64,000 nt of DNA from Trichobilharzia regenti (Eukaryota; Platyhelminthes; Trematoda; Strigeidida; Schistosomatidae), in the NCBI GenBank assembly GCA_944472135.2, contig OX235267.1, forward strand, positions 15,359,452 to 15,423,451, read 5' to 3'. A model generated the notes under the pieces. That model saw only the letters and a list, made by a program, of their open reading frames with translations. It was not told where the DNA came from and searched no databases. Made by a program: the position numbers and the translations under genes. This document shows positions 1-9,529 of the stretch, one piece after another. The stretch's first letter is position 1; the number at the start of each line of letters is the position of its first letter.

Positions 1-60
1 AGCCAATGTCTTTGGCGAGTATTTGTTTTCACACCCAACCTGCTGCACCCCACTGGTCAT
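1..60 (-). repeat. Family A (TIR/tRNA/hammerhead) repeat, cut by the window edge
   Basis: Matches the distal body of the full copy at 14180-14250 (CCAATGTCTT...GAGTATTTG...CTGCTGCACC). The rest of the element lies left of the window. Confidence 0.6.
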
Positions 61-129
61 AAGCTTTCTTTCATTTTCATAAATTCCTCTCTACATTCAG
101 TTCAATTTTGCACTTTTCCGTCGACTAAC

Positions 130-480
130 CGACTGGACTGAAGTGTTCAGTCTCAGGTTGACATACCGGCTCCTCCTTGTACAGATGCTTCGATGATGTC
201 TGGTCATGTAACTTGAAGTCAATTGGTAGATGGTGGCTATTAGTGGAATACAGGTGGATCTCATAGCCCAAGTGGTCTAGTGGATAACGCTTTTACGTTT
301 GAACCCATGGGTACTGGGTTTCAGCCTTGGTGGAGGTAACACCATCACTGACTGACCGACTGACTAACTGTGGAGTGTAGGTACATCCGCTGGCTGACGA
401 GCCAGCGTCTCAAATACGACGAAATACACTTTGTCCTGGATTCCACTGTTAGTGACTATCAACTAAGTGTCCCCTGTACA
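130..480 (+). mobile_element. Smalpha-like SINE with degenerate hammerhead
   Basis: tRNA-like head from about 264 (A-box-like AGTGGTCTAGTGG), then a hammerhead-related stretch at 380-444 (GGTACATCC, CTGACGA, GACGAAA, TGTCCTGGATTCC), then the tail CCACTGTTAGTGACTATCAA. The tail wording (CTGGATTCCACTG) is what I recall of schistosome Smalpha. A reverse-oriented copy of the tail precedes the head at 224-258, so the unit is bracketed by inverted tails. Stem II of the ribozyme is disrupted, so it is probably inactive. Confidence 0.65.
380..444 (+). ncRNA. Degenerate hammerhead ribozyme motif in the Smalpha-like SINE
   Basis: CTGACGA core, then a GTC...GAC hairpin, then GAAA and a GTC cleavage site; outer strands ACATCC and GGAT can pair as stem I. 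Six extra bases (GCCAGC) sit between the core and stem II. Active schistosome Smalpha hammerheads are established; this copy looks inactivated. Confidence 0.45.
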
Positions 481-589
481 TTGTTATTATTATTGTGCCA
501 ATTATTCTTTTCACTAATTTCGCTTTATTTTATTTTTAAATTGACTTTCCTATTTCTCATTCATTGATCTGACCGAAATCTTCGGCCTT

Positions 590-945
590 TGTTAACATCT
601 CGTCTCCTAGGAGGGAGGCTTTAATGTTGTCTGGTGATTAACATGAAGATAGTCGGTGTATAGTAACTAGCAGTGGAATCTGGTTATTTGTATAAGTCTA
701 TTTCTATTTCCCGGTTGATTGATTGGGCTGGAATGATTGAGTTCATAGCACAAAAGGTGCCTTTCGTTCCTCAAATAGTAGTTTAGTGGGTAACGCTTTG
801 GCATGTGAAATGAATAGTACTGATTTCAAGTTTCAGTGAGAACATCATCATTTATTGGAAATTCCAGATACATCCAGATATTGAGATCCGGATAGAACGA
901 AATATGCATTCTGGTTTTCATTGTTAGTCACGATCCAACGCATAC
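590..945 (+). mobile_element. Second Smalpha-like SINE unit, more degraded
   Basis: Direct homologue of the unit at 130-480: the same leading segment (TGTTGTCTGGTGATTAACATG), inverted tail at about 660-690 (AGCAGTGGAATCTGG), a decayed tRNA-like part near 775-840, GATACATCCAGAT and ACGAAAT traces of the hammerhead, and a tail at 905-945. Confidence 0.5.
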
Positions 946-1390
946 TATTATTTCAAGTTAGACCACGGATTGATATCAGTTAAAGAACCATTGAAAACCA
1001 GGGAGTAATGGACAACTGTTTCGTCAGCCTAGTCTGACAGTCATCAGCAGTACGTACCTAGTGTCGAGGTTTAAACCTAGGGACTTCCGCTTACCAGTCA
1101 AGCTGCGCGTGTATACCATTGAGTCACTGGAACCCGATCCAATGGCTAGCCCATGAATTCTGACTTCTGCCAGTTCGCAATTTTAGCGCAACCACCAGCC
1201 AATGTCCTCGGTATACGAGCTCGCCTTCTAACCAAAATGTCCTGGGACCGAAACCCAGTGGGTGCGTGCTACCGATGACTCCCAAACTAGGCCGACAAAA
1301 CAGCTGTCCATCACTCCAGTGCTGACTTTCAATACTTCTCTAACTGATACCGATCCGTAATCTAAGCTGAAACAAACAGAATCCTCACAG
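946..1390. repeat. Family A repeat, inverted (head-to-head) form
   Basis: Starts with GATATCAGTTAAAGAACCATTG and ends with the reverse complement style TTCTCTAACTGATACCGATC. The left half carries a reversed tRNA-like body and a minus-strand hammerhead remnant (1010-1060, with CTGATGA); the right half has a plus-strand remnant near 1270-1320. The two halves are arranged as an imperfect palindrome. Confidence 0.55.
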
Positions 1391-1690
1391 ACTAATTCCT
1401 GTAATTATTATTATTTACGACCTAAGGTGAAATATAAAAACTCGAATCACAAAGGGATTCAAACCAGCGATTTCTGCATCACTAATCCAGCACCCTACCA
1501 GTTAAACAAAGAAAACCAACTTCTAGCTTTCTCCACGGATACAAGCATGATTTTACAAGGGAGAAAGGAAGGGTGAGAGAAACTTTATTCTAAAACATTT
1601 GGTTGAATTTCGTGATTCATCCATCCTTAACTGTGATGCTATGACCATCTATCACATTCATACTAGCTAGTCGCGTTTTATTTGTTTCAA
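1391..1690. other. Unassigned AT-rich intergenic sequence
   Basis: No coding potential. It includes AACTCGAATC..GGGATTCAAACC near 1440-1475, which resembles a decayed reverse tRNA-like B box. Nothing else recognised. Confidence 0.3.
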
Positions 1691-1699
1691 ACTTGTGAA

Positions 1700-1835
1700 A
1701 ACAGAGGAGGCTATGACCAACCGTCAATTCACGCCAGACCTTTATGTACAAAAGAAGTATGTACACAGTGCCTATTTTTACTCTTGCCGTAGAAAGATAA
1801 AAGTCTATCCATCAAAATGCATCGGTTTTACTCCG
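1700..1835 (+). pseudogene. Penelope-like element, C-terminal relic
   Basis: Homologous to the last coding part and start of the 3' region of the PLE ending near 37860: shared wording includes GCCAGACCTTT, AAGTATGTAC and TGCCTA. The reading gives a decayed F-T-P-D-L-Y-V-Q-K block, the typical end of PLE proteins. Heavily mutated. Confidence 0.5.
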
Positions 1836-1989
1836 TTTCGAATTGTTTTAATCTTCTAATTGCCATAATGATTCGCCATTTGCACTCGCGCACAATTTCA
1901 AACAAATTTCTACCCATCATCAGGAATCTTTTGAAGAATATGGAGCAACACGGGATCATATATAGCACGGGATAATATTGCTTCAGATG

Positions 1990-2120
1990 ATATATTATCG
2001 ATTCTTATGTTGATGGGAGTTTCTGGACAAGGAGTAAACATCTTGTAGTGAAACTGGCTGAAAATTCTACATTGTGTATGAACGCATTATTCAGAATAAA
2101 GCCACTATTATTATTATTAC
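1990..2120 (+). repeat. 3' tail of a CR1-like LINE
   Basis: Contains GGCTGAAAATTCTACATTG and AGAATAAAGCC followed by (ATT)n, as at 4235-4315, the 3' end of the CR1-like copy that follows. Probably the tail of another truncated copy. Confidence 0.45.
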
Positions 2121-2959
2121 CAGTATACTATTTGCAATGTTAAAATCCGTCTTACTTAACTTCTCACCGTGTTGCATAATGATTTTATTTGCCTATAAAT
2201 TCGATTAAAACGTTTTGATGGTCTCAGACAGTTTGCTTATTGGCAGGGCAGAAGTACTTTAGATGCTGTCGCTATATTACATCATAACACTATCTACTCC
2301 TTAGACAAAGAGGCCAAATATGTACGTTGTACCTTCTTCGAGTACATATCTGCTTTTGACTCAGTACCCAAATACCTTCTGTTAAATAAGCTTTCCCTTA
2401 AACAAACTGAGTCCTGGACTGTTGACTGGTTAAATTCTGACTTCTCAAATAGAGTGCAGTATGCACTGTGTATGAAGGTGAATCTTCTTCTGCCTTGCTC
2501 ACTGAAACTGGTGATCCTCAAGGTGGGTGCTATTTTGTCTTCTTTTCTCTTTTCTTTCTCCTTACATAACTTACCTCCTTCTAGTGAAATCAACTTCATC
2601 AAATACGCTGATGATCTGATGGTCTGGCTTCCTGTCAAGTCCCAAACAGACTGTTACAAAACTCAATAACTTTTTGTCGAATGTCAGTCAGTGGTCTAAG
2701 CTAAATGGTCCAACATTAAATCCCTTAAAATGCCAGACTATTGACTTCTCCTTTAGGCATAAACGTGATCTACAACGGCTGGGCAGTACACATGATGCCT
2801 GTAGCATAGAGGGGATTGTATTAGAAACTGAATCTAACACAAAATTCCTTAGTATAGTTCTATCCTCTGGCCTTACTTGGTCATCCCATATTTTATCGAT
2901 CTTCAAGAAAAATATCCCGTCTAAGCTACTTCATTAAGAAGCTAAACTAATCTGCAATC

Positions 2960-3127
2960 TTCAAGTATTGGTTTTGTAGGGATTTTGTTTGATTGCATGG
3001 AGGACTTAATCATGATCTGACATCAGTTAGATCAGTAAGGTTTTCCAGTGGTTCTCTAACTGATGTCAGCTCATGATTAAATCCTCCATGCAATCAAACA
3101 AAATCCCTACAAAACCAATACTTGAAA
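2960..3127. repeat. Near-perfect palindrome made of two family A terminal repeats
   Basis: From TTCAAGTATTGG near 2962 to CCAATACTTGAA near 3127, two ~75-bp arms (TTTTGTAGGGATTTTGTTTG...GACATCAGTTAGA) face each other with only about 10-20 bp between. Looks like a solo TIR pair with no internal body, directly joined to the full element that follows. Confidence 0.75.
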
Positions 3128-3510
3128 ATTAATCTGATGCTCACTAGTGACTGGCCCTATTCAGGCAGTTAACCTGGGGTTCTAGTGGGAAGCCGTGACC
3201 AGTAGGGTACAGCAGGTTGAAGATGAGGCAGTAACTCATCGAAGAAGCCATTGCGAAGTGGTCGCGCTATGTCGTTAATTGGCAGAAGTTAGAATTCAAG
3301 GCCCATTGGATCGGGTCCCAGTGGCTCAATGGTCTACGAGCTCGCTAGCCTTGTAACCAGAAGGTCCTGGGTTCGAACGATGGCGGTGGGTGCGTACTGC
3401 TGAGGAGTCCCAAACTAGGACGAAACAGCTGTCCAGTACTCCCAGGTTTTCCAGTGGTTCTCTAACTGATGTCAGCTCATGATTAAATCCTCCATGTAAT
3501 CTGGAATCAC
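3128..3510 (+). mobile_element. Family A element (TIR + tRNA-like + hammerhead), nested in the CR1-like LINE
   Basis: Body with GTCCCAGTGGCTCAATGG (A-box-like) at about 3315, GGGTTCGAA (B-box-like) near 3370, an intact hammerhead core at 3394-3439, then GGTTTTCCAGTGGTTCTC and the TIR ending about 3500. The LINE reading frame is split exactly here, so this insertion is younger than the LINE. TSDs are not obvious; AATC occurs on both sides. Confidence 0.7.
3394..3439 (+). ncRNA. Hammerhead ribozyme, intact core
   Basis: 46 nt: stem I GTACTG/CAGTAC (6 bp, perfect), core CTGAGGA, stem II GTCC/GGAC around CAAACTA, GAA, a very short stem III inside ACAGCTGT, and the cleavage triplet GTC. All invariant core positions are present (the variable position 7 is G). 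The short stem III resembles the dimer-acting hammerheads described in Penelope-like elements. Confidence 0.75.
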
Positions 3511-3942
3511 TCAACTTCTGCTTTTACAATTTGTTCACTGTTGTTTCTTACCTATTGTACTTTACTCCTCTCTTGCCATTAATCTTTTCTGGTCTAATGA
3601 AAAAAGATTATTTCATTTTGAAAAGGGTACTAAAGGTTTTAAGTAGGTCAAGAGGTGTGCAACTTAGTCAGCTTGTCACTAGATTTGTTGATAGACATCT
3701 AAACAAGTCATGCGACCCTCAACACCCAGCCTCTATATCCTCAACTCTCCCCTTGCGTTATCTCATCTGGTGGAACTAGAAGTCACTACAAAAGATTATA
3801 TGCCGTACTACTAAGTATAGGAACTCAACGATAGCTTATTTGCTCGCCTTGTTTTGTATGTGAGAGAGACGATTTAAAGCGTGAAACCTATGAATTAATA
3901 TTGTTATTAGCAAAGTAATCAACTCTTTTATTATCCAAGTGT

Positions 3943-4030
3943 TGGTTTGCAGGGATTTGATTGGTTTCAGGATTTCATCATGAGCTGACATTAGTTAGAG
4001 AACCATTGGAAAACCTGGGAGTACTCCTAT
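3943..4030 (-). repeat. Family A terminal inverted repeat, solo fragment
   Basis: CAAGTGTTGGTTTGCAGGG...TCATCATGAGCTGACATTAG...GGAAAACCTGGGAGTAC, as at 13930-14020. Only one end is present. Confidence 0.65.
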
Positions 4031-4315
4031 TTGTAAACTATGGTGAAACTGTTTCAATTAAACTAGAAATCTTTACTGCCAACCTTGTTATCATTAGTTT
4101 TAGAATTTTTTTGTATTTATATGATTTTACTCTCACTACAAATGGCAAAACAGAGCTGGCAGTAACAATCCTGTAATATTACCTTTATAATTGTCTTATT
4201 ATAAATGTTATTCAAGAAAATTAGATGCGGTAATGTTGTACCAAAGGCTGAAAATTCCACACTGTATCATTAGTACTATATTGGAATAAAGCAAATTGTT
4301 ATTATAATAACATCT

Positions 4316-4600
4316 CTTCCTAAATTTCATAAATTCTTTGACCAACTACGTGTATACGATGTTATTTGCTTAATCGCTTGATACTGAACTGTGATAATGA
4401 TCACAAACATTTTAGCATAATTCACGTTCTTACTATTGTTATTATTAAGTAATAATACATTTTGCTTAAAATTTCCTTACGGACTACAGGTTGATAATAA
4501 ATTCGTTTGAATGAGTCTCCTCGTTACGTGTTACGACGGAAATCTAACTGACTAGACTGTATCTTCTGTGCTTCTATGTGCCACTCTCCATTGAACTTTA
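4316..4600. other. Unassigned AT-rich spacer
   Basis: Low-complexity ATT-rich DNA with no open frame of note and no repeat recognised. Confidence 0.3.
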
Positions 4601-5620
4601 TTTCTTATTATTATATTCTTTAATTCCTAGAGGAACATAGGGCTTCAGCTGCGCATCTCCATTGCGTTCGGTTTTCTGCCGACCTTTTCACCCCGCTCCA
4701 AGTCTGCCCACATGCTTTCATCTCCTCTTCACATGACCTCCTCCAAGTCACCCTCACACTGACGACCGACTCGCCGCTTCCCTTTCGGGTTCCACTAGAG
4801 TGATGGCTTGTCTAGTGATGTCACTTGATGGTTTGTTTCCTCAGAGTATGGCCTGGAATGCATCTCCATTTCTTCCTGTCTATTTGTTGCACAATCGGTT
4901 CCTGCTGGGTTGGTTCGCTCATTGTCAGAGATCCCTGTTGCTGATCTTTTCTGGCCGGACATCTGATCTTGAGTAATATTGAGCGAAGACAGTTGTTATT
5001 GAAGATCTGTAGTTTGTTTGAGATACTCTTTATGACGCGCCAATTCTCTGATCCTTATAGTAAGTAGCACTAATATCACATTAGAGTTGAAAATCCGGAT
5101 CATATTTTTGATGCTGAGTAGTGCTGTTGACTTCCACACAGACTTGAGAGTAATGAAGGCTTGTCTTGCTTTTCCGATTCTGGCTTTGATATCCTTATCC
5201 GTTCCGTCCGCCTGTAGTTGAAACGATGCTTCCCAGGTGCGTGGGTAGGTGAAGGAGGTTGTTTCTCTCAGGTTCGTCCCATTTATTCTGGCTGATTGTT
5301 GTCTGTTGTTATTGTCTCTGTTTCTTTTGATGTTGGCCAGGAATCTTCATCACCACCTCTGTCCTCCCGATGTTCACTTGAAGTCCTATCTTTGATGCTT
5401 CTTCTACCAGCTTGTTGCTTTTCACTTGCATATCTTCCAGTTCATGGGAAATTAGACATATATCATCGGCGAAGTCCAGATCCTCCAAGTTCTTTTTTTG
5501 TGTGAGTTCATTTTATGCCTGTTTCCACATTGTTCGTTGTCTGTCGCATTATCCAATCTACTATAATCAGGAAGATCATTGGCGATAGTATTTATTTATT
5601 TATTTTAAAGTCACTTTTTG
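4600..5620 (-). pseudogene. RTE/SR2-like LINE, C-terminal RT fragment
   Basis: On the minus strand it reads, with frameshifts, I-D-W-I-M-R-Q-T, a decayed FADD-type region, the N-Y-R-R block and the C-terminal domain found in the other RTE copies (compare 38400-39440). The 3' end is at about 4610 in an ATT-rich tail. Truncated upstream and non-functional. Confidence 0.65.
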
Positions 5621-6340
5621 GTTGGGGATATAGCATATCACAGTTCTGACTTACCGCGCATTCTTTACAGTATACATGTTTGTGTAGGATGATGGCGATC
5701 AATTTCGGCTAGAATCTCTTCAGGTAGGTGATTTTGTATTACGTAACAAGAGGATTGCTGTGATTATATCAGAAGCTATGTTTGGCTGTTTCAAGGATTA
5801 TTTATCAACTTTTTTATGTGGTCAGAATATCTGCTTTGAAGTTGGCTGTGCTATACGCGAAAATATCTCGCTATAACCACTATCCTGTTGGATGACACTC
5901 CATGAAAGAATGGACATCGTGTAGAACTAAATTGGTAAACGGCAAATTGGACTTAGGTCCTTGGAGTGAAAAGAAAGAGGCTGTCCGGAGAAGTGGAGAC
6001 ATATTGGGAATTGTAGAGCCGACTAAAAAGAAGTGCAAATAACAAGACTTAACGCAGATATCCTTCTGAGGCCTTATGTTCAACTTGCGACTCAAAAGAA
6101 TAGTAACAAATAAACCGAAATTCCTTTGAATATTTTGAATACTGATGATACTTCTTTAATTTTAAATGACATAACACTTGTAATGCAAAGTTTATCTATA
6201 ACACATTCTCTGCTTTCTCCGTCTAGGAGACGTCTTTTTAAGAAGACAATTGCAGTGAAGACAATGTTCTTTTCGACGAAGTCACCGTCAACTAGGCTGT
6301 ATATTCAACTATATTTATAGTATAAATGGACGGGAAAGTT
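5620..6340. other. Intergenic, with probable PLE-flank sequence at 6200-6330
   Basis: No gene. The part with CTTTTCGACGAAGTC and a following tract resembles the stretch at 24605-24680 near another PLE relic, so it may be the 3' flank of the minus-strand PLE at 6640-7925. Confidence 0.3.
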
Positions 6341-6639
6341 CCAGAATAATTCCCCGTCAAGGGTCAAATTAGTAAAATTACGATTAGGAATTAAAATGCC
6401 AGAATAAACACGTGGGGCGGAGGACGGATACAACTAAAACAAAGTAGAATCATAATTACTGAGAAGATTGACATTGATTGTGCAATTACGAGTTAGAAAT
6501 GTGGAAATACTAAAATGACAAAGAACAGACAGGAAGTTCGGATATGAATATATGGTAGTGTAAATAGGAGGGATTAAGAAAAACTTAAAAATAACATGAA
6601 TAACCAGGAAGTTTAGATAGGAAAGGCGATGGGATGGTC

Positions 6640-7925
6640 AGTATTAAAAGAATTGCCTGTTTATGTTGGCCATGGCGTGGATAAGGGTTGGACGTATTTC
6701 TTTTGGATACAAAGCGTAGGTACGGCCAACGTACTCAGCTCCACAAGAGAAAGTAAACTGGTATATGCACCTTGATGTGGCCCAATGCGACAGCTTGTCT
6801 TTCGCGTTCTGGCTGAACAGTTTCTTGCAGGAAAACGTTAGTCGTAGGCTAGTGGCGAAGTAAATCTTCCTCAGAGATTTGCAGAGGCGTTTCTGAGGGA
6901 TTTCTACTTCAATGTCACCTTTAAATTCTAGATTAAGCAGAAGTATCTTCTTCGAGATGGATTGAACTTGTTCGGAAGTCTTCTTTGATTTGAGGTTCTT
7001 GTCTATGAATCTGGATGGGAAACCATTTTCTACCAGGGTTTTTCGGAATAATGAAAGCATCATCGATTTATCTCTTGTAGAGATGGAGTTCGTTGATATT
7101 TGGTGATAAGGTATTTTTTCTAAGCCAGCCATAAAGCAGTCGGCTAAGAGGGTCCTAAGGGAGAACCCATTGCTACTTCATCTACTTGTCTGTATATTTC
7201 CTTGTTGAAAGTAAAGTATACGTTGAAGGTGCATCGAAGTAACAGTTCTTTCAGGCAATGGATCGGTATGTCGAAATCAATGCTATTGGATTGAATGTAG
7301 TCACAAAGGAAACATACGGTTTCTGTCAGTGCAACGTTGGCGAAGAGAGACACGACATCCAGGGAGACCATTTTTTTCTGCCATACTGACATTCTTAATT
7401 GAACCAACCAAGTCGAATGTGTCAAGGAGGTTGTGTCTTGATAGCTTCTCTTTCACCGGCCCGAGGATCTCCACCAGCCATTTCGCGATTGTATGATATG
7501 GGGAATCTATCATACCTAGTATTGGGTGGAGTGGGACGTTTTGTTTGTACACTTTAGGTAAGCCGTACATGCGCGGCGTTGTAGAACCAGATGAACGCAG
7601 TTGTTCATATAGTTTTGAACTGATAATAGATTCGTCTTTCATTTATATTCAATATCTTTGTTAGCTGGAGCTCCGTCTCTTCGGTAGGATCTTTCTAAGG
7701 AAACGGTTTTTGAAACTTTTTATCGTCAGATAGTATCACCGAGAGTTTGCTTAGGTAGTCTAATTTGTTGATCAAGACGATTCCGCAGCCTTTATCTGGT
7801 CGTGTGATGATCAAGTTTTCATTATCGTTCAGTTTTTTCAGTTGCTTTCGATGTTCTTTGGAAAGTACGTTACGAAGGCTGAGTTTTTTGTTAATGTAAT
7901 CGAGGCAGCGATTTTTAGTGTACAT
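6640..7925 (-). pseudogene. Penelope-like element with deleted RT palm
   Basis: Minus-strand order: N-terminal block with ENLIITRPDKGCGIVLINK (about 7820-7750), RT block RMYGLPKVYK...PLHPILGM (about 7580-7500), D-V-V-S-L-F-A-N-V, then NKEIYRQVDEVAMGSPLGP near 7200-7145. It then jumps to the region after the palm (L-V-E-N-G-F-P-S-R-F-I-D-K) and the GIY-YIG part CIYQFTFSCGAEYVGRT (about 6760-6705). The YxDD motif and about 150 residues are missing, and there are several frameshifts. Confidence 0.75.
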
Positions 7926-8019
7926 TAACGTGAATTGAACTGCGGTTACTGACGGCTAAAAGGGATACTAAACTGCAGATAAACATTCCTTTCTAAGAAT
8001 TGCTTTGTAGGAATTCTAT

Positions 8020-8320
8020 TTATCTCAGCATAGACCTCAGTACTGATATCAGCTAGAGAACCATTGAATTGGTCGAAGTTAGAATTCATGGTTTGACCAG
8101 TAAATCAGGTTCCAGTGGCTCAAGGGTATACAAGCTAGCTTGCCTTGTAACCTGAAAGGTCCTAGGTTCAAAACCCAATGGGGGGTGTACTGATGAAGCG
8201 TTCAAAACTAGAGTGAGGAAACAGCTTTCTAGCAGTAAGTACTTCAGTGCTAGTTTTCAATGGTTCTCTAATTGATATCAATCCATGATCAAAGTTGAAA
8301 CATCCATTTACCAAGTTTCT
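8020..8320 (+). repeat. Family A repeat, degraded copy
   Basis: TIR-like GATATCAGCTAGAGAACCATTG, then tRNA-like GTTCCAGTGGCTCAAGGG and GGTCCTAGGTTCAAAAC, a broken hammerhead (ACTGATGAAG...GAAACAGCT), and the opposite TIR GGTTCTCTAATTGATATC. Lies about 300 bp downstream of the hexosaminidase stop. Confidence 0.6.
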
Positions 8321-8580
8321 AGTCTTCCGCAGTTACAATCAGAAGTAAAAACAAATATGCGGTTGTATGTCTCATCCATTATGTGTGCATGTAATTGTTT
8401 CCAAAGTTGTATCCATACAATTAGGGACCTTATCATCTATTCTGGAGACAGACTTCACACATAACGTAATATCTATTTTTTAACTATCAAGAATTCTGAA
8501 TTTATATCGCATAATATGAATAAGAATATGCAAGAGCAGAATAAAACCAGATGGGAATAAGTAACAAATTTAATTATTTT

Positions 8581-8586
8581 TTTATT
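8581..8586 (-). terminator. Polyadenylation signal of the hexosaminidase gene
   Basis: AATAAA on the minus strand, 54 nt after the hexosaminidase stop codon, followed by an A/T-rich stretch. It implies a 3' UTR of roughly 70-80 nt. The cleavage site itself cannot be read from sequence. Confidence 0.55.
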
Positions 8587-8639
8587 TCACAGGAAGTTAG
8601 TATCTAATTGATATGTGTGAGTGTGTGTCATCGCACTGA

Positions 8640-8691
8640 CTATGGGAAACAGAATCCAGGTCCAGTTATCGCTTGAGCACTCCAACCACGT
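8640..8691 (-). CDS. HEX: Beta-hexosaminidase exon 11 (C-terminus and stop)
   Basis: Only 52 nt: it completes Arg505, codes RGWSAQAITGPGFCFP (506-521) and ends in TAG. It matches RRGVQAQPLNVGFCEQ at the human HexA C-terminus, with Cys519 as partner of Cys501. The acceptor is a strong TTTGTTTTACAG. The reading phase agrees exactly with exon 10, 4.3 kb away. An AATAAA lies 54 nt after the stop. Confidence 0.9.
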
Positions 8692-8927
8692 CTGTAAAAC
8701 AAAGAAAGACTTTGCATTCAAAAGTTCTGTTCAATAAAACTTGATAAGTTAGGCAAGCGGGAAAAATATCATATCCAGTGAATCATGGTTCTCAATTTAA
8801 AAAAAAAACACTCACGAAGTAATAGAGGAGATTTGTAGCTCAGATGGATCATATTGAGGTAGTTCTGCTCTCTGTTATAGCTGGTTGATGCAATTACGAA
8901 GGTTTTGTCGCAAAGAAGAAGAAGATT

Positions 8928-9515
8928 TGTAGCTCAGGTGGGTGATTTTGATGTGGTTGTGTTCTCTGGGCTGGATGGTTAATTTGTGAAGCTACAGTGG
9001 CCAAAGTGGACGTCCCCCTCGTCTTCGTATCCACGAACATAAGCTAGCCATCAAAAGACATTATATCCACTCACTGCATACAGACAACCACGGACATCAA
9101 TTCGACTGGGACAACCAGCGTTCAAATATTAGACATAGGAAACAACAAGAATGCTAGAGAATTTTTAGAAGCTTGGCATTCCAGTGAATCATCAATCAAT
9201 AGACACATAGAGATGGACAAAATTTATCAACCGATAAGAAAGAAACCTCACACACAAAGGGTCAAAGTTCAAGTGAAAGAAACAATCAGTTCTAATACAA
9301 GTAGCCTAGAAAACACACAAAAATAACGAATCAAGTCCAAGGTGACCAGGAGAGATGATTAATAAACTCGTGGAGAAATCTAAAATCTCACTTCAAATTG
9401 AAGTATGCGCTGAAGATGTCACCCGGTAGGGTGATGAAAGCTTCGCAAATTAACCATTCAGCTCAGAGAGCACAACCACATCAAAATCATCCACCTGAGC
9501 TACAAATCTTCTCTA
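8928..9515 (+). pseudogene. Penelope-like element (lineage II) C-terminus with inverted flanks
   Basis: Plus-strand reading of 9030-9260 gives A-I-K-R-H-Y-I-H-S-L...G-H-Q-F-D-W-D-N and FLEAWHSSESSINRHIEMD, the C-terminus of a PLE lineage different from the one at 59-60 kb. It is bracketed by inverted repeats at 8928-8995 and 9437-9515 (GATTTGTAGCTCAGGTGGGT and its complement). A hammerhead-like motif abuts the right flank. Confidence 0.65.
9406..9447 (+). ncRNA. Hammerhead-like ribozyme at a PLE flank
   Basis: Stem I TGCG/CGCA, core CTGAAGA, stem II TCACCC/GGGTGA with a GGTA loop, GAA, the 4-nt palindrome AGCT as minimal stem III, and cleavage after T at 9443. One unpaired T precedes stem II. 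PLE-type hammerheads with very short stem III are known; this copy is a plausible but unproven member. Confidence 0.5.
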
Positions 9516-9529
9516 TCATGACTTGGAAT

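Larger units (their letters stand above)
2240..4315 (+). pseudogene. CR1-like LINE, reverse transcriptase pseudogene, interrupted
   Basis: Frameshifted RT closely related to the minus-strand copy at 50150-52760. It starts inside the RT (G-R-S-T-L-D-A-type box), then motif A F-E-Y-I-S-A-F-D-S-V-P, then catalytic KYADDL at about 2597-2614, then the thumb region to about 2950. The frame resumes after a nested insertion at about 3507 with G-I-T-Q-L-L-L-L-Q-F and runs to about 3800 (SSTLPLRYLIWWN). A TIR fragment interrupts 3943-4030. The 3' tail near 4235-4310 has CTGAAAATTCCACAC, AATAAAGC and an ATT-rich end. The 5' part, including the endonuclease, is missing. Non-functional. Confidence 0.75.
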
